This document shows positions 40,645 to 50,137 of a stretch of 64,000 bases of DNA, one piece after another. Within the stretch, counting starts at the first letter, position 1. Each line of letters starts with the position of its first letter. The notes beneath the pieces were generated by a model. It made no database searches and was not told the origin of the DNA. It saw only the letters and a list, made by a program, of their open reading frames with translations. The DNA comes from Rhizobium grahamii CCGE 502 (GTDB lineage: Bacteria; Pseudomonadota; Alphaproteobacteria; Rhizobiales; Rhizobiaceae). Where the stretch lies: contig NZ_AEYE02000038.1 of the NCBI RefSeq assembly GCF_000298315.2, positions 62,001 to 126,000 of the forward strand, read 5' to 3'. The position numbers and the translations under genes were made by a program.

Positions 40645-41229
40645 TTAGCCAATTTGCTTCATTGCGCCCCTGAATAAAGATGTCAAACTCGCCCATGGAG
40701 GCGCCGCAAGCTGGAATTGGCACCGATCAAAGCGCAATATCAGCACTCGTTAAAATAAAAATAAGCCTCTGAGAACAAACGACGATCACTCTTCGACAGC
40801 GAGATGGGCGGAAGGACGGAGGCTTGCAACCGCTCGACAAAGCCTCATGCCGACCGCCAGAGATGGCACTACCTTCTTGGCATAGGCCGGGCTTTGCCCA
40901 TCTTTCCAAACCGAGGGATAGTGGCAGTTCGAAACATGTACAAGTGCCACCGGCGCCCAAGTTCGGATCTAGGGACGGCCAAGTGCTCCAAGCCCTCCTC
41001 GCACCACGTGGGTGACATCGCAAATTGCGACAACGGCCGATTGAAAAAAGTGGAGTAAATTATGGAACTACCATATCGGAAAAGGACATGTCTGACTCTG
41101 GTAGCGGGTCAACGGCGCCCGAATCGGTCATAGGCGATCAAGGCTTTATCCGGCATGCGATGCCAATCGGGCGGTTACGGTTAGAACTGAACGGCGAAGG
41201 GCCCGGCGTTTCGGTCGTTGGGGCTGGCC
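40645..41229. other. Gap with no recognised gene
   Basis: About 580 bp upstream of an IS66 remnant. Several short frames occur, none with a motif I can identify. Confidence 0.45.
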
Positions 41230-41600
41230 CTGGAGCGTCAATGCGAACCTTGTTCGGAAGTTGATGAAGAAGGCCGGCGGACGTCCTTTGCCTTTGGCCT
41301 TCGTTCCGGTTTAGATTGCTCTCGGTATGCTTTCGGTTCTGCCGGCGATCGACTGACGAAGACCGAGCCAATCGGAGCGCTGGGTCATGTTTAGATTAAT
41401 CGCTGATCTCAGGGTCTACCTGCATCAAGAACCCATCGACCTTCGCACGGGCATCAACAGCCTTGCTATCATGGTCAAGGAAACGTTGGAGCTTGACCCG
41501 TTGGACTGCGTCTTTGCCTTCTGCAATCGCCGGCGCGGCCGGGTGAAGATACTGTCGAGCGGCAACCGAATGGCGAGCAACACTTATGCCGCATTGCGAG
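41230..41600 (+). mobile_element. IS66-family remnant (tnpA end and tnpB start)
   Basis: The frame at 41387 starts MFRLIADLRVYLHQEPIDLR and continues to FAFCNRRRGRVKIL, the N-terminal half of IS66 TnpB. After about residue 55 the similarity stops and the frame runs into nodE-pseudogene sequence. Just upstream a broken frame (RPLPLAFVPV) resembles the TnpA C terminus. The transposase gene tnpC is absent here. Confidence 0.75.
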
Positions 41601-41629
41601 ATTTCATTGAGATTATCGCCGTATGCTCA

Positions 41630-42660
41630 TCACTTGTTTCCCTCTACTCGCTTGAAAGCGACCACGGCGTTTGTCCCGCCCATCGCGAGAGCATTGCTCA
41701 AGGCAACTTCCACATTTCGATCGCGCGCCAAATTTGGGGTGACGTCAAGATCGCAATCTGGATCTGCCGTACCGTAATTTGCTGTCGGTGGGATAATGCC
41801 GTCCTGAATAGCAATTACATAAGCAATCATCTCGAGCGCGCTCGCCGCGCCAAGACAGTGACCATGCATGGACTTCGTTGACGATATGGAGAGGCTAGCG
41901 GCATTTGCGCCGAAACGCGTTTTATCGCCTTCTTCTCGATCTCGTCGTTGATACGGGTGCTAGTGCCATGGGCGTTCAGGTAATGGACATCCTCAGGATT
42001 GTAGAGCAAGCATCAGCGAGGCAAGCGCGCATAGCAGCCTCCGGGCCCTCAACGGCCGGCGAAACAATGTCGAAGGCGTCAGCAGATATACCGGCACCGG
42101 CGACCTCAGCGAGAATAGTGGCACACGAGCGACTGCGTGCTCGAAGCTTTCAAGAACCGCCATGCCCCCCGCTTAAAACTACCCCTCTACGATCGGCCGA
42201 AAATGGTCGGCAAGTATCTGGCGCCAAAACACGAAGCGCTTCCCATGATTTAAGCACTCCCTACCGAATGCGCCTCGCTCCCTCCTGCAAGCAAAACGTC
42301 AGCCCGGCCCAGTCGAATTTGGTCGCAGAAGCGATCGCGTGGTTGCCCGAGGCACAGGCCGACGTCACACCAAAAACGGGCCCGCGCAGACCGATATCCA
42401 TACTCACGTGAGCGGATGCCGCACTAGGCATAACGCGCGGCGTGGTAAAAATATGGGCTCTGCGGGCGCCCCCCAAAAGGCGGGCCCGATAGTTATCCTG
42501 ATGGCGTCGCAGCCATAGACTCCAACTCCTACGACTGCCCCGATGCGATCGGTGTTGACGTCGTTAAGGGCAAGGCCCGATTGCGCAACGAACGCCGCAA
42601 GGCAACGAAGCCGTGGAAACGTTTCCATGCTTCCGTCAGGAAGTGTGAAGGTATTGCCCA
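41630..42660 (-). pseudogene. nodE: Decayed second copy of nodE
   Basis: Pieces of a beta-ketoacyl synthase in several minus-strand frames follow the order of the intact nodE next to it: [11 protein letters not shown], then [12 protein letters not shown] and [18 protein letters not shown] (active-site Cys region), [18 protein letters not shown], and [17 protein letters not shown] to [14 protein letters not shown]. At least four frameshifts separate the pieces, and the first 70 or so codons are missing. It is a tandem duplicate downstream of nodE, cut at its 3' side by IS66 sequence. Confidence 0.9.
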
Positions 42661-42758
42661 AATCGCCCGGCCATGAGCGCGGCAGCCATCGGTCGGTTTA
42701 CCAGGATTAGAGTTAAGCATGGCATATTAAAAGTCAGAAGGTGAAGCGTCTGTCCTTG

Positions 42759-43967
42759 CTATACCTGCTTGAATGCCACAACTGCGTTCGTGCCGCCCAT
42801 GGCGAAGGCGTTACTGAGGGCAACGCGCACCTTGCGCTCGCGCGGCTCATTGGGAGTAACGTCGAGATCGCAATCGGGATCTGGCTCACGATAATTTGCG
42901 GTCGGCGGCACGACGCCCTCGCGGATCGCCATCACGCAGGCGATCATTTCGAGGGCGCTCGCTGCGCCGAGGCAATGCCCGTGAACGGACTTGGTGGAAG
43001 AGACAGACATCGAGTGGGCATGATGACGGAAGACCCGCTTTATTGCCGCAGTTTCTATCTGATCGTTGGCCCTGGTGGCGGTGCCATGGGCGTTTAGGTA
43101 ATCCACATCCTCGGCATTCAGCCCTGCATCAGAAAGGCAGGCGCGCATCGCGTCCTCCGGGCCTTCGACGGCGGGCGCGACGATGTCGAACGCATCAGCG
43201 GAGAGGCCAGCACCCGCGATCTCAGCGAGAATTGTGGCACCGCGCCGTGCCGCATGCTCATAGCATTCCAGCACGGCCATGCCCGCTCCCTCACCCAATA
43301 CCACCCCCTTTCTGTCGGCCGAGAAGGGCCGGCAGGTATCCGGTGAAAGTACGCGTAGCGCTTCCCATGACTTCAGCACGCCCCACACAAGCGGCGCATC
43401 GCTGCCGCCGGCAAGCATTACGTCGGCGCGGCCAAGTCTAATCTGATCAACCGCGGAAGCAATCGCATGGTTGGCCGAGGCACAGGCGGACGTGACACCG
43501 AAGACCGGCCCACGCAAGCTGAGGCTCATGCTGACCTGAGCGCAAGCCGCACTCGGCATAACCTTAGGTGCAGTGAGGATCGCAGCGCGCTTCGCTCCGT
43601 TCAAAAGCATAGCACGATAGTTTTCTTCAATCGCATCCCAGCCACAGACACCGACGCCCACTGTTGCGCCGATGCGGCAGGTGTTTCCTTCATCAATGGA
43701 GAGTCCCGCCTGTCTTGCGGCTTCGCGCGCGGCAATCACCGCAAGCAAGCTGAAGCGGTCCATGGAGACTAATTGCTTGCGGTTAATGTCATGCTTCGGC
43801 AGCGCCTTGATCTCCGCGCCGATCATGCCTTTCAATTCATGAAGTTCTGAATTGATGATGGGGCCGATAGCGGAACGTCCCTCACGCATTGCTTTCCAGA
43901 TGGAGGCAGCGTTGGTTCCTAGCCCGCATAGGCCGCCAATGCCGGTAATGACGACACGTCTTCTCAT
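42759..43967 (-). CDS. nodE: Beta-ketoacyl synthase NodE
   Basis: A 402-residue KAS-II-like condensing enzyme that, with NodF, makes the special polyunsaturated or vaccenic-type acyl chain of the Nod factor. The active-site Cys is in [10 protein letters not shown], and the two His are in AHGTATR and VHGHCLGA. It is intact, and 1 bp separates it from the nodF stop. A decayed duplicate follows downstream. Confidence 0.95.
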   Translation of the reverse strand: MRRRVVITGIGGLCGLGTNAASIWKAMREGRSAIGPIINSELHELKGMIGAEIKALPKHDINRKQLVSMDRFSLLAVIAAREAARQAGLSIDEGNTCRIGATVGVGVCGWDAIEENYRAMLLNGAKRAAILTAPKVMPSAACAQVSMSLSLRGPVFGVTSACASANHAIASAVDQIRLGRADVMLAGGSDAPLVWGVLKSWEALRVLSPDTCRPFSADRKGVVLGEGAGMAVLECYEHAARRGATILAEIAGAGLSADAFDIVAPAVEGPEDAMRACLSDAGLNAEDVDYLNAHGTATRANDQIETAAIKRVFRHHAHSMSVSSTKSVHGHCLGAASALEMIACVMAIREGVVPPTANYREPDPDCDLDVTPNEPRERKVRVALSNAFAMGGTNAVVAFKQV

Positions 43968-44243
43968 TTAAACCTCCCTAGCGGCCAAGCCGCGGACGGC
44001 TTCAACCAAATCGCCGACACTCTGGAGATTTGACCAGGCATCGACTGTGCTATACTCGATCCTGATGCCGTAGGCCTCCTCTATGTCCCAGAGGAGATCT
44101 GCCAGTCCCAATGAATCGATCCCCAGCGACGTCAGTTCGGTTGCAGCTGTTATTTCATGATCGCCCACGGGGGAATCAGCACCGTTAGATGCGGCGCTTC
44201 TCTTGATCATGGCGATGACGTTATCTGCGATTTGATCTGGCAT
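43968..44243 (-). CDS. nodF: Nodulation-specific acyl carrier protein NodF
   Basis: A 91-residue acyl carrier protein. The phosphopantetheine Ser is in LGIDSLGLADLLWD. It carries the growing acyl chain for NodE. It follows the acyltransferase gene by 87 bp on the same strand, in an operon that starts at the nod box at 47100. Confidence 0.94.
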   Translation of the reverse strand: MPDQIADNVIAMIKRSAASNGADSPVGDHEITAATELTSLGIDSLGLADLLWDIEEAYGIRIEYSTVDAWSNLQSVGDLVEAVRGLAAREV

Positions 44244-44330
44244 CTTGTTCTCCTATTGGTTTTTGTTTGGGCGCCAGGGTGCGCACTACATTCCCTCGTC
44301 ACTGGAAGGATTTCCATTTGCCAACATGCT

Positions 44331-46256
44331 TTAACGGGCAGCCCTGATGAGCCTTTCAGCAAGTTTTGTCTGGCGAGCGATGATCTCCGATCCTTCATAA
44401 GAAAGGTGACCGCTATCTCGGTAAAGAAATTTGCCGTCGATCTCGGTCTTGCATGTTGTCTCATCGCAGAGAAAGTCGTGGTAAGAAACAACCTCTACGC
44501 CGGCCTTCAAGGCCACTTGGTTCAACAACTCGAGAGTGCGGGATCTGAACCGGCGGTATTCGGTGACATATATTTTACAGTCACTGTAGCGCCCGAGAAT
44601 AACGCTTCCCCGTGCCTTTCGCTCAAGGCAATCGCCGATATCAAAGCTGGCGACTGGCGGAGGAGCAACAACAACCACTTGCTTGCCGAGGGCTCGAACG
44701 GCTTCGACGAGAGCCTTGATGCCTTCGACGGCTACATCTAGAGAAACTTCGTTCTCCGTGAAAGTATCACCGCTCCTCTTAAGCAGCACAAATTCGCTCG
44801 ATACAGGGGCATCAAAAGGGCTTGAAATGGCAACGGTGCTGATCTCCGGTCGATTTTTCAGGATAGCCAAAACACCGTCATTGAAGCGAATACAGTCCTC
44901 GCCAAAGGCATGGGAATAGGGCGACGCTGACGCCTTCGAGAAGGCAGCAACTCCAATGGCGGGGAAGCACCCGCTCATCGTGAGCTGAGCCAGCCCGGCT
45001 TCTCCGACTGTCTTGGCCAAGCCGGGAACCACTGCCATGGCAAATGAATCGCCCCAAACCAACAATTCAGGCTTGCCCGTTGTCTCGCAGTTCTTTGGGA
45101 TTTCCTGAGGGGGCGATCTGGGACTGAAATCACATGCTTTTCCAAGGCCGTAGTTGATCCGCCGGATCTTCGCAAAATCAACGTTGCTCTCGGTGGCGGC
45201 GATAGCGACGGAGGGCGAGAGGCCGAGAAGCACCGATGCGGCAACGAGTCCTGAGGCCAGCCGTACGCGAGACATAACGTGCCCCCGCCGGAATGGCTCC
45301 TCCACGAATTGATAAAGAGCCCAGCTCGCAACCAATGAGAAAGCAACCGCCGCATAGATCGCAAAGGCAGGAGGCTCCCCCATCCAAACCGCGTTCATAT
45401 AGACAAGCACGGGCCAGTGGATCAGATAGAGTGAGTACGATATATCCCCTACCCTTGCCATGCCTCGAACCGCCACATTGCTCCTGCTTGGCGCAAGAAG
45501 GAGGATCAGGCTTGCCAAGCAGACCAAAGCGCCATCCACTACGGGATGTGCGAAACCCATAGGGGCGACGAGGATAAATGCGAGCGTCGGGAGGCGCAGC
45601 TTCGAAAGCCTGGCAGCCACGAGAGGAGTGGTGGGAAGCAAGGCTCCGAATGAACCAATGGCCATTTCCCAAAATCGGGTCGGCATAAGATAAAATGCAG
45701 CGGATGGGTCACGAAAGACCACATACAGACATAGAACCAGGCTGGCAACGAGGAGCGAACTAACGCCTGTCAGCCACCATCTCTTGGGAGCAAAGGCCAA
45801 GAAGGCAGGCAGCAACAGATAACCCTGCTCCTCGACAGCAAGCGACCAAAAATGCAGGAGGGGCTTCGTTTCGGCGGCTCCACCGAAATAGTCCGCCTGG
45901 AACCAGAAAACGATATTGCCGGAAAAAGTGAGCGCCCCGTAGACTTGATTTTGGAACTCCCTCAGGCCCACATCTGACAGAAAGAAAGGCGCAGCGATCG
46001 TCGTAAGAGCGATGACGACGTAGGCCGCTGGCAATAGTCGCTTCGCACGTCGATAATAGAATTCCGAAAAGCTGAACCGCGATTGCTCGAGCTGCGTCTT
46101 GATTAAATTTGTGATAAGAAAGCCCGAAATCACGAAAAAAATATCGACCCCAAGGTAACCCGCTGCGAAGAATCCAATATGTGCGTGGTAAAGGACAACC
46201 AGCAAAACAGCCAACCCCCGCAGGGCTTGGATATCAGTTCGAAATTCTCGCGGCAT
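44331..46256 (-). CDS. OafA/YrhL-type membrane acyltransferase with C-terminal SGNH domain
   Basis: A 641-residue protein. The N-terminal acyltransferase-3 domain (about 1-370) starts RTDIQALRGLAVLLVVLYH (catalytic His in LYHAHIGF) and has about ten membrane spans. The C-terminal SGNH domain shows VWGDSFAM and the Asp-x2-His in DSGHLSYEG. Such enzymes O-acetylate glycans, so a Nod factor or surface polysaccharide O-acetyl group is the likely product. It sits between the nodA2 remnant and nodFE. I recall an acyltransferase called hsnT in the R. tropici nodFE operon, but I am not sure enough to use the symbol. Confidence 0.85.
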   Translation of the reverse strand: MPREFRTDIQALRGLAVLLVVLYHAHIGFFAAGYLGVDIFFVISGFLITNLIKTQLEQSRFSFSEFYYRRAKRLLPAAYVVIALTTIAAPFFLSDVGLREFQNQVYGALTFSGNIVFWFQADYFGGAAETKPLLHFWSLAVEEQGYLLLPAFLAFAPKRWWLTGVSSLLVASLVLCLYVVFRDPSAAFYLMPTRFWEMAIGSFGALLPTTPLVAARLSKLRLPTLAFILVAPMGFAHPVVDGALVCLASLILLLAPSRSNVAVRGMARVGDISYSLYLIHWPVLVYMNAVWMGEPPAFAIYAAVAFSLVASWALYQFVEEPFRRGHVMSRVRLASGLVAASVLLGLSPSVAIAATESNVDFAKIRRINYGLGKACDFSPRSPPQEIPKNCETTGKPELLVWGDSFAMAVVPGLAKTVGEAGLAQLTMSGCFPAIGVAAFSKASASPYSHAFGEDCIRFNDGVLAILKNRPEISTVAISSPFDAPVSSEFVLLKRSGDTFTENEVSLDVAVEGIKALVEAVRALGKQVVVVAPPPVASFDIGDCLERKARGSVILGRYSDCKIYVTEYRRFRSRTLELLNQVALKAGVEVVSYHDFLCDETTCKTEIDGKFLYRDSGHLSYEGSEIIARQTKLAERLIRAAR

Positions 46257-46515
46257 TAGCAGGACCTATGGCTTTCGGTTGACTGGATTGACTGAGAGCT
46301 CCGCCGCGGGGTGGCAGCTGGAGCTGCCCCGCTGCCAGGATTCGAGTTTCGAGCCCTTCAGCTGCGTGCGTTGGATTGAGCTCTGCCCCTGCCCCACATT
46401 GAGGATTTCCGGCGTGCGATATTGGTGATGACCGTCGGCGGTCGTCAATAAACGCTGCCCTAGTCGGCGCCATCGGCGCACTCACCGTGCACTTCGAAGG
46501 TGCAATCAAGGCAAG

Positions 46516-46849
46516 TCACAGCTCCGGTCCGTTTCGATCGATTATTTCACCTGTGGGCCCCTCGGAGATCGGCCGTCCAACCGGCAGAACGATGACAAGT
46601 GCGTCGTCGAGACGCGTGGGTGGCTTATCGAGACGGAGCTCCCATATGAGCCGCGACACCACTTGAGTCATAGCCGATTATCCGGAGCTCGTGCCTGGCT
46701 CCGGCCCAACTTCGACTACCTTCCAAGGGCTTTCCATTGAAGACCCCAGTCGGCCCATAGGTTTTGCGAAAGAACTCGGCGAGTTCTACATGGTCAGCCA
46801 GTTGCAACTCGTTTTCCCAGCACAGCTTCCACCGCACCTCAGAGCACAT
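46516..46849 (-). pseudogene. nodA: nodA2 with internal deletion and frameshift
   Basis: From an ATG at 46849 the frame reads [21 protein letters not shown] through GVAAHMG, which is the first 68 or so residues of NodA. It then jumps to the last 40 codons in another frame ([19 protein letters not shown] to RNGPEL, stop at 46516). About 90 codons of the catalytic core are lost. It lies behind its own nod box, as the active nodA does. Confidence 0.93.
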
Positions 46850-47099
46850 GCCAACTCCTTATTTTTTGCCGTTTGCCTGCGGCCAGATCACACAATCGAA
46901 GCAGCAGGCGATTGTGAACGCCCAGTGTGTCGTCAGTGATCGTGATAATAGCCATTGAGGCGGCAGAACCATTGGTAGCGCCGTGTTTCCGATGCCATAT
47001 GCGCTCTAGCAAGTTGCTACTACCCTCCTGCACCGCTCGTAATAGGCTGTCGATGTACTTGATTTCGATCAATTGATGTTCTTCTAATGGCATCCCATT

Positions 47100-47148
47100 T
47101 ATTTCGTAAAATCGATTGTTTGGATGATATGCATCCACATCTCGGATG
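47100..47148 (-). promoter_or_regulatory. nod box of the nodA2(pseudo)-acyltransferase-nodFE operon
   Basis: Minus-strand reading gives CATCCGAGATGTGGATG, then ATCATCCAAACAATCGATTTTACG, a good nod box. It faces the nodA2 remnant, the acyltransferase and nodFE. It is 9 bp from the start of the broken nodD at 47158, the same geometry as the main nodA-nodD region. Confidence 0.9.
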
Positions 47149-47157
47149 AAGGAAAAT

Positions 47158-47790
47158 ATGCGTTTCAAGGGCCTCGACCCAAATCTTCTCGTTGCGCTCG
47201 ACGCTCTGATGACAGAGCGTAGCCTCACGGCGGCGGCACGCGGCATCAACCTCAGTCAGCCGGCGATAAGCGCGGCCGTCGCCCGGTTACGCGGTTATTT
47301 CCAAGATGAGCTGTTTACGATGAATGGCCGAGAAATTGTCCCAACGCCGGTGCGGAAGAGCTCGCCACTGCAGCCCGCGAGACACTGCTGCACATCCAGC
47401 TCTCCATTAATTTCTGGGGCCGTTTAACCCGGCCGCCCAATCAGATCGTCGCTTCAGGATCATCCTTTCGAATTTCGTCACCCTCACGTTTTTTGAAAAG
47501 GTCGCGAAGGGTGTGGCGCGGGAAGCTCCCGCCCCCAGCTTCGATTTCCTGCCACTTGCCGACGACAGGAGGAGCTTCTGCTGCGGAGTGACGTCGATTT
47601 TCTCATACTGCCGGAATTGTTATATGTCGAACGCGCTGAAACGGTTCGACGAGACACTTGTTAGCATAGGGTGCCAAGAGAACCCAACAGCTATCACAGC
47701 CGTTTACATTTGAAAAATACAGTACATGTCGATCGGGCATGTTGCGGCCAAATTCGGAAATGCGGGGAGGCCCTCCGTCGAGGAACGGTA
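47158..47790 (+). pseudogene. nodD: Broken nodD copy
   Basis: It begins [17 protein letters not shown] with an intact HTH ([15 protein letters not shown]) and continues to [11 protein letters not shown], where a frameshift occurs. Later pieces in other frames match NodD (MAREAPAPSFDFLPLADD, then [20 protein letters not shown]). The last third is missing where IS-related sequence begins. The truncated frame could still encode a DNA-binding fragment of about 60 residues. Confidence 0.9.
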
Positions 47791-47839
47791 AGCTAAGTCT
47801 AGTGCCGCCAATTGATCGGCCGTCGAAGAACAACGCTGC

Positions 47840-48090
47840 GCGTTCCTGCCCATCAGCAGCAGCCGCTCGATCATCGGGCTGGAGCGGTCCGGCTTCGAAG
47901 GATAGTCTGGGTCATCCTCAAGTTCGACGACGCGAGTGTTGATAGGCTTGTGACGTGCGCGAAGTGAAGGATGCTGGGCCAGCAGCTCATTGATTTTTGT
48001 AATGAAGAGCAACTCCTGACTGGTTGCCAGGTTGGCAGATAGCTCATTGCGACGGTCGATAATCTCCGGCATCGACGTGAGCGCAAAAAA
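47840..48090 (-). pseudogene. Fragment resembling the C-terminal part of a patatin-like phospholipase
   Basis: The minus-strand frame reads LLFITKINELLAQHP, then HKPINTRVVELEDDPDYPSK and PMIERLLLMGRNA, which recalls the C-terminal region of bacterial patatin-like proteins. No Ser-Asp catalytic part is present. It lies between the broken nodD and the IS21 remnant and is probably debris. Confidence 0.4.
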
Positions 48091-48245
48091 TGGCCCACGG
48101 CTTTCATGATCGACAGATAGGTTTTCTGGCGCTCGGTCAGAACTTGTGCTTTGCCCGCTTCGGCACAATGTAGGTTCGGGTATACGAGTGCTTCAGCGAC
48201 GTCAGCAGCATCCTGGCAGGTCGCTTTCGTTTTGTCTCGCCGAGA

Positions 48246-49370
48246 CTACGGATGGGTGCAATGATATCGCCAGTGACGGCATGACCTCGAAGAACCGGCT
48301 GCCAAAGCCTGGCGCATACCCTGTCGCCAGCAGAAAGCAGAGGTCCCAATCACGGACCAAACGCCATTCGGCGAATTCGTAGTCTTCACCCGGAAGGCTG
48401 GCGAGGGGAATGAGGCCGTGCGGCACGGAATAGAGGAAGGTTTTAAACTCGACGTGATAATCGGTCGAGACACCGCTTGGCGAATGGCGGCATTTGCCTC
48501 GGCCAGTGAGAAGAAAGTCTGCTTGCGCAACCGCCCCAGAATGCAGGTCTGAGCAAAACGGACTCCGTTCTCAACTTTCGATTTATCCCGCGGCTTTTTT
48601 GGCCGTGCTGGAAGAACTCCGACGCCATAGTGGGAGGCCATCATGCCGTAGCTGCGATTGATCTCGGGATCGTAGAAGCTGGCATGGTTGACGCCCGACT
48701 TCAGATTGTCGGGGACGATCAGTCGCGGAACACCGTCGAAGAAACGAAACATCCGGACGTGTGAACCGATCCAGTCGGGCAGCGTTTGCGTCCAGGTCGC
48801 CTCGGCATAGGTGAAGCTCGATGCACCGAGCACCGCCACGAAGATCTCTGCCTCGCGGATCTCACCGGTCTTGCGATCAACGATTGGGATCTTCTTGCCG
48901 GAATAGTCGACGAAGACCTTGTCGCCGGCCGCATGCTCCTGGCGCATCGTCGGCGAAAGTCGCTGCTTGAAGCTTCTAAAGAGCTCACAAAAGCGGGAAT
49001 AGCCGTAACCTTCGGGATACGACCCACGATACTCCTCCCACAGGATGAGCAGCGTGACGCCGGGCTTCTTGAGCTCGACGGCAAGATCGGCCCAGTTGGG
49101 TTCGACGCGTCGTCTCGTGCCCTGTTTGATGCCGTTGCGAGCGAAGAGCTTGTTCTCGAGCGCATCGTCAGTGAGTTCGCCCGGCAAGGGCCAGCTCAAT
49201 CCAATTGCTGCTGCACGCTGCAAATTATCCTGCACCGTACTGCGCGCTATTCCCAATACGGCTGCAATCTCGCGGGAGCTGGTCCCGCTTCCGGCAAGTC
49301 GCAGCATTTGTCGTAACTGTCTCATGGTCAGCCTTCTCTTTGCCGGCATCAAAATGTCCTCGCTTATCAC
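48246..49370 (-). mobile_element. istA: IS21-family transposase IstA, 3' part frameshifted
   Basis: It starts at 49370 with an HTH (MRQLRQMLRLAGSGTSSREI) and a DDE integrase core (KVFVDYSGKKIPIVD, FVAVLGASSFTYAEATW, PDNLKSGVNHA, and VENGVRFAQ with the Glu). After about codon 300 the frame shifts: the expected continuation (DYHVEFKTFLYSVP, EDYEFAEWR) is in another frame around 48360-48470. istB is not found next to it, so the element is dead. Confidence 0.88.
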
Positions 49371-49409
49371 GAGGTATCGATGCCAAAAGTTGCTGACCCA
49401 GGAGGTAAT

Positions 49410-49525
49410 CTTCAGTGCCGAAAACTGGCCGGTCTTTGATTGGAACGGTGGCCGGCTTCAAATCGGAATGGTGGCCGGTCTTTGATCCGATTGCCGGCCG
49501 GCTTCACGTCGGAATCCGCAGTGAT
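49410..49525. repeat. Short repeats at the IS21 terminus
   Basis: GGCCGGTCTTTGAT occurs twice and GGTGGCCGG twice, interleaved with similar GGCCGGCTTC units. Multiple terminal repeats like these are usual for IS21-type ends, and they lie directly upstream of the IstA start. Confidence 0.6.
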
Positions 49526-49928
49526 CCTGGCGAGGATCGAAAAAGCCTGCGAAGAGCCGGTCATCTTAACGACTTCGACGAACTTGCGCCGAGCATGGGC
49601 AAGGCAGAAGGCCAGTCGCATGGCGGCGACATTGCTCTTCCCCCGGCGTTTGGCCAAAGTTTTATAGGCTTGGTATCCGTCCACTTGCAGCACGCCGGCA
49701 AACGACAACAGCTGCCCCGCGACCTCGCGAGCGCTACGGTTTCAGCAAAAGTATAGGCCACCGCCGGCGGCGCCGGACCATTCCACGGCCGATCGTGGGT
49801 CGCTTGCAGCCACAACTGGCAGACCTTGGTTCGTTTGCGGCCCGGATCGAGCCTCGAAAGCGGCGTCTCATCACAGAACGCCTTCGTCTGGGAGCGGATG
49901 AAGAGCGGGCGACACCGTGGCGGAGCAT
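49526..49928 (-). mobile_element. IS66-family transposase (TnpC) remnant
   Basis: Broken minus-strand frames read LWLQATHDRPWNG, PPAVAYTFAE, SFAGVLQVDGYQAYKTLAK and LAFCLAHARRKFVEVV, which is the catalytic core of IS66 TnpC. Frames change at least twice and both ends are missing. Confidence 0.8.
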
Positions 49929-50049
49929 GTCCGTGGCCTGTCGGGGACTAATTCAATGAGTCGCTACCTGCGGCCAAGCTCCGATCACCAGTAAAGGACC
50001 GGGGCAAGCACATCGTAAACTTGATGACGACACCTTATTGAATGGTCGC

Positions 50050-50100
50050 GATCGGACAGTGAATCAACTGTTTGGATGGAGCGCATCCATCCTATGGATG
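50050..50100 (-). promoter_or_regulatory. Orphan, partly degenerate nod box
   Basis: On the minus strand CATCCATAGGATGGATG is followed by CTCCATCCAAACAGTTGATTC, close to the nod box consensus in the first 30 bases and weaker after that. It points into IS66/IS21 debris, so its original operon has been separated or lost. Confidence 0.75.
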
Positions 50101-50137
50101 TACGCAGGAAATGCGGAGCCGGAGCAAACGAGCCAAG

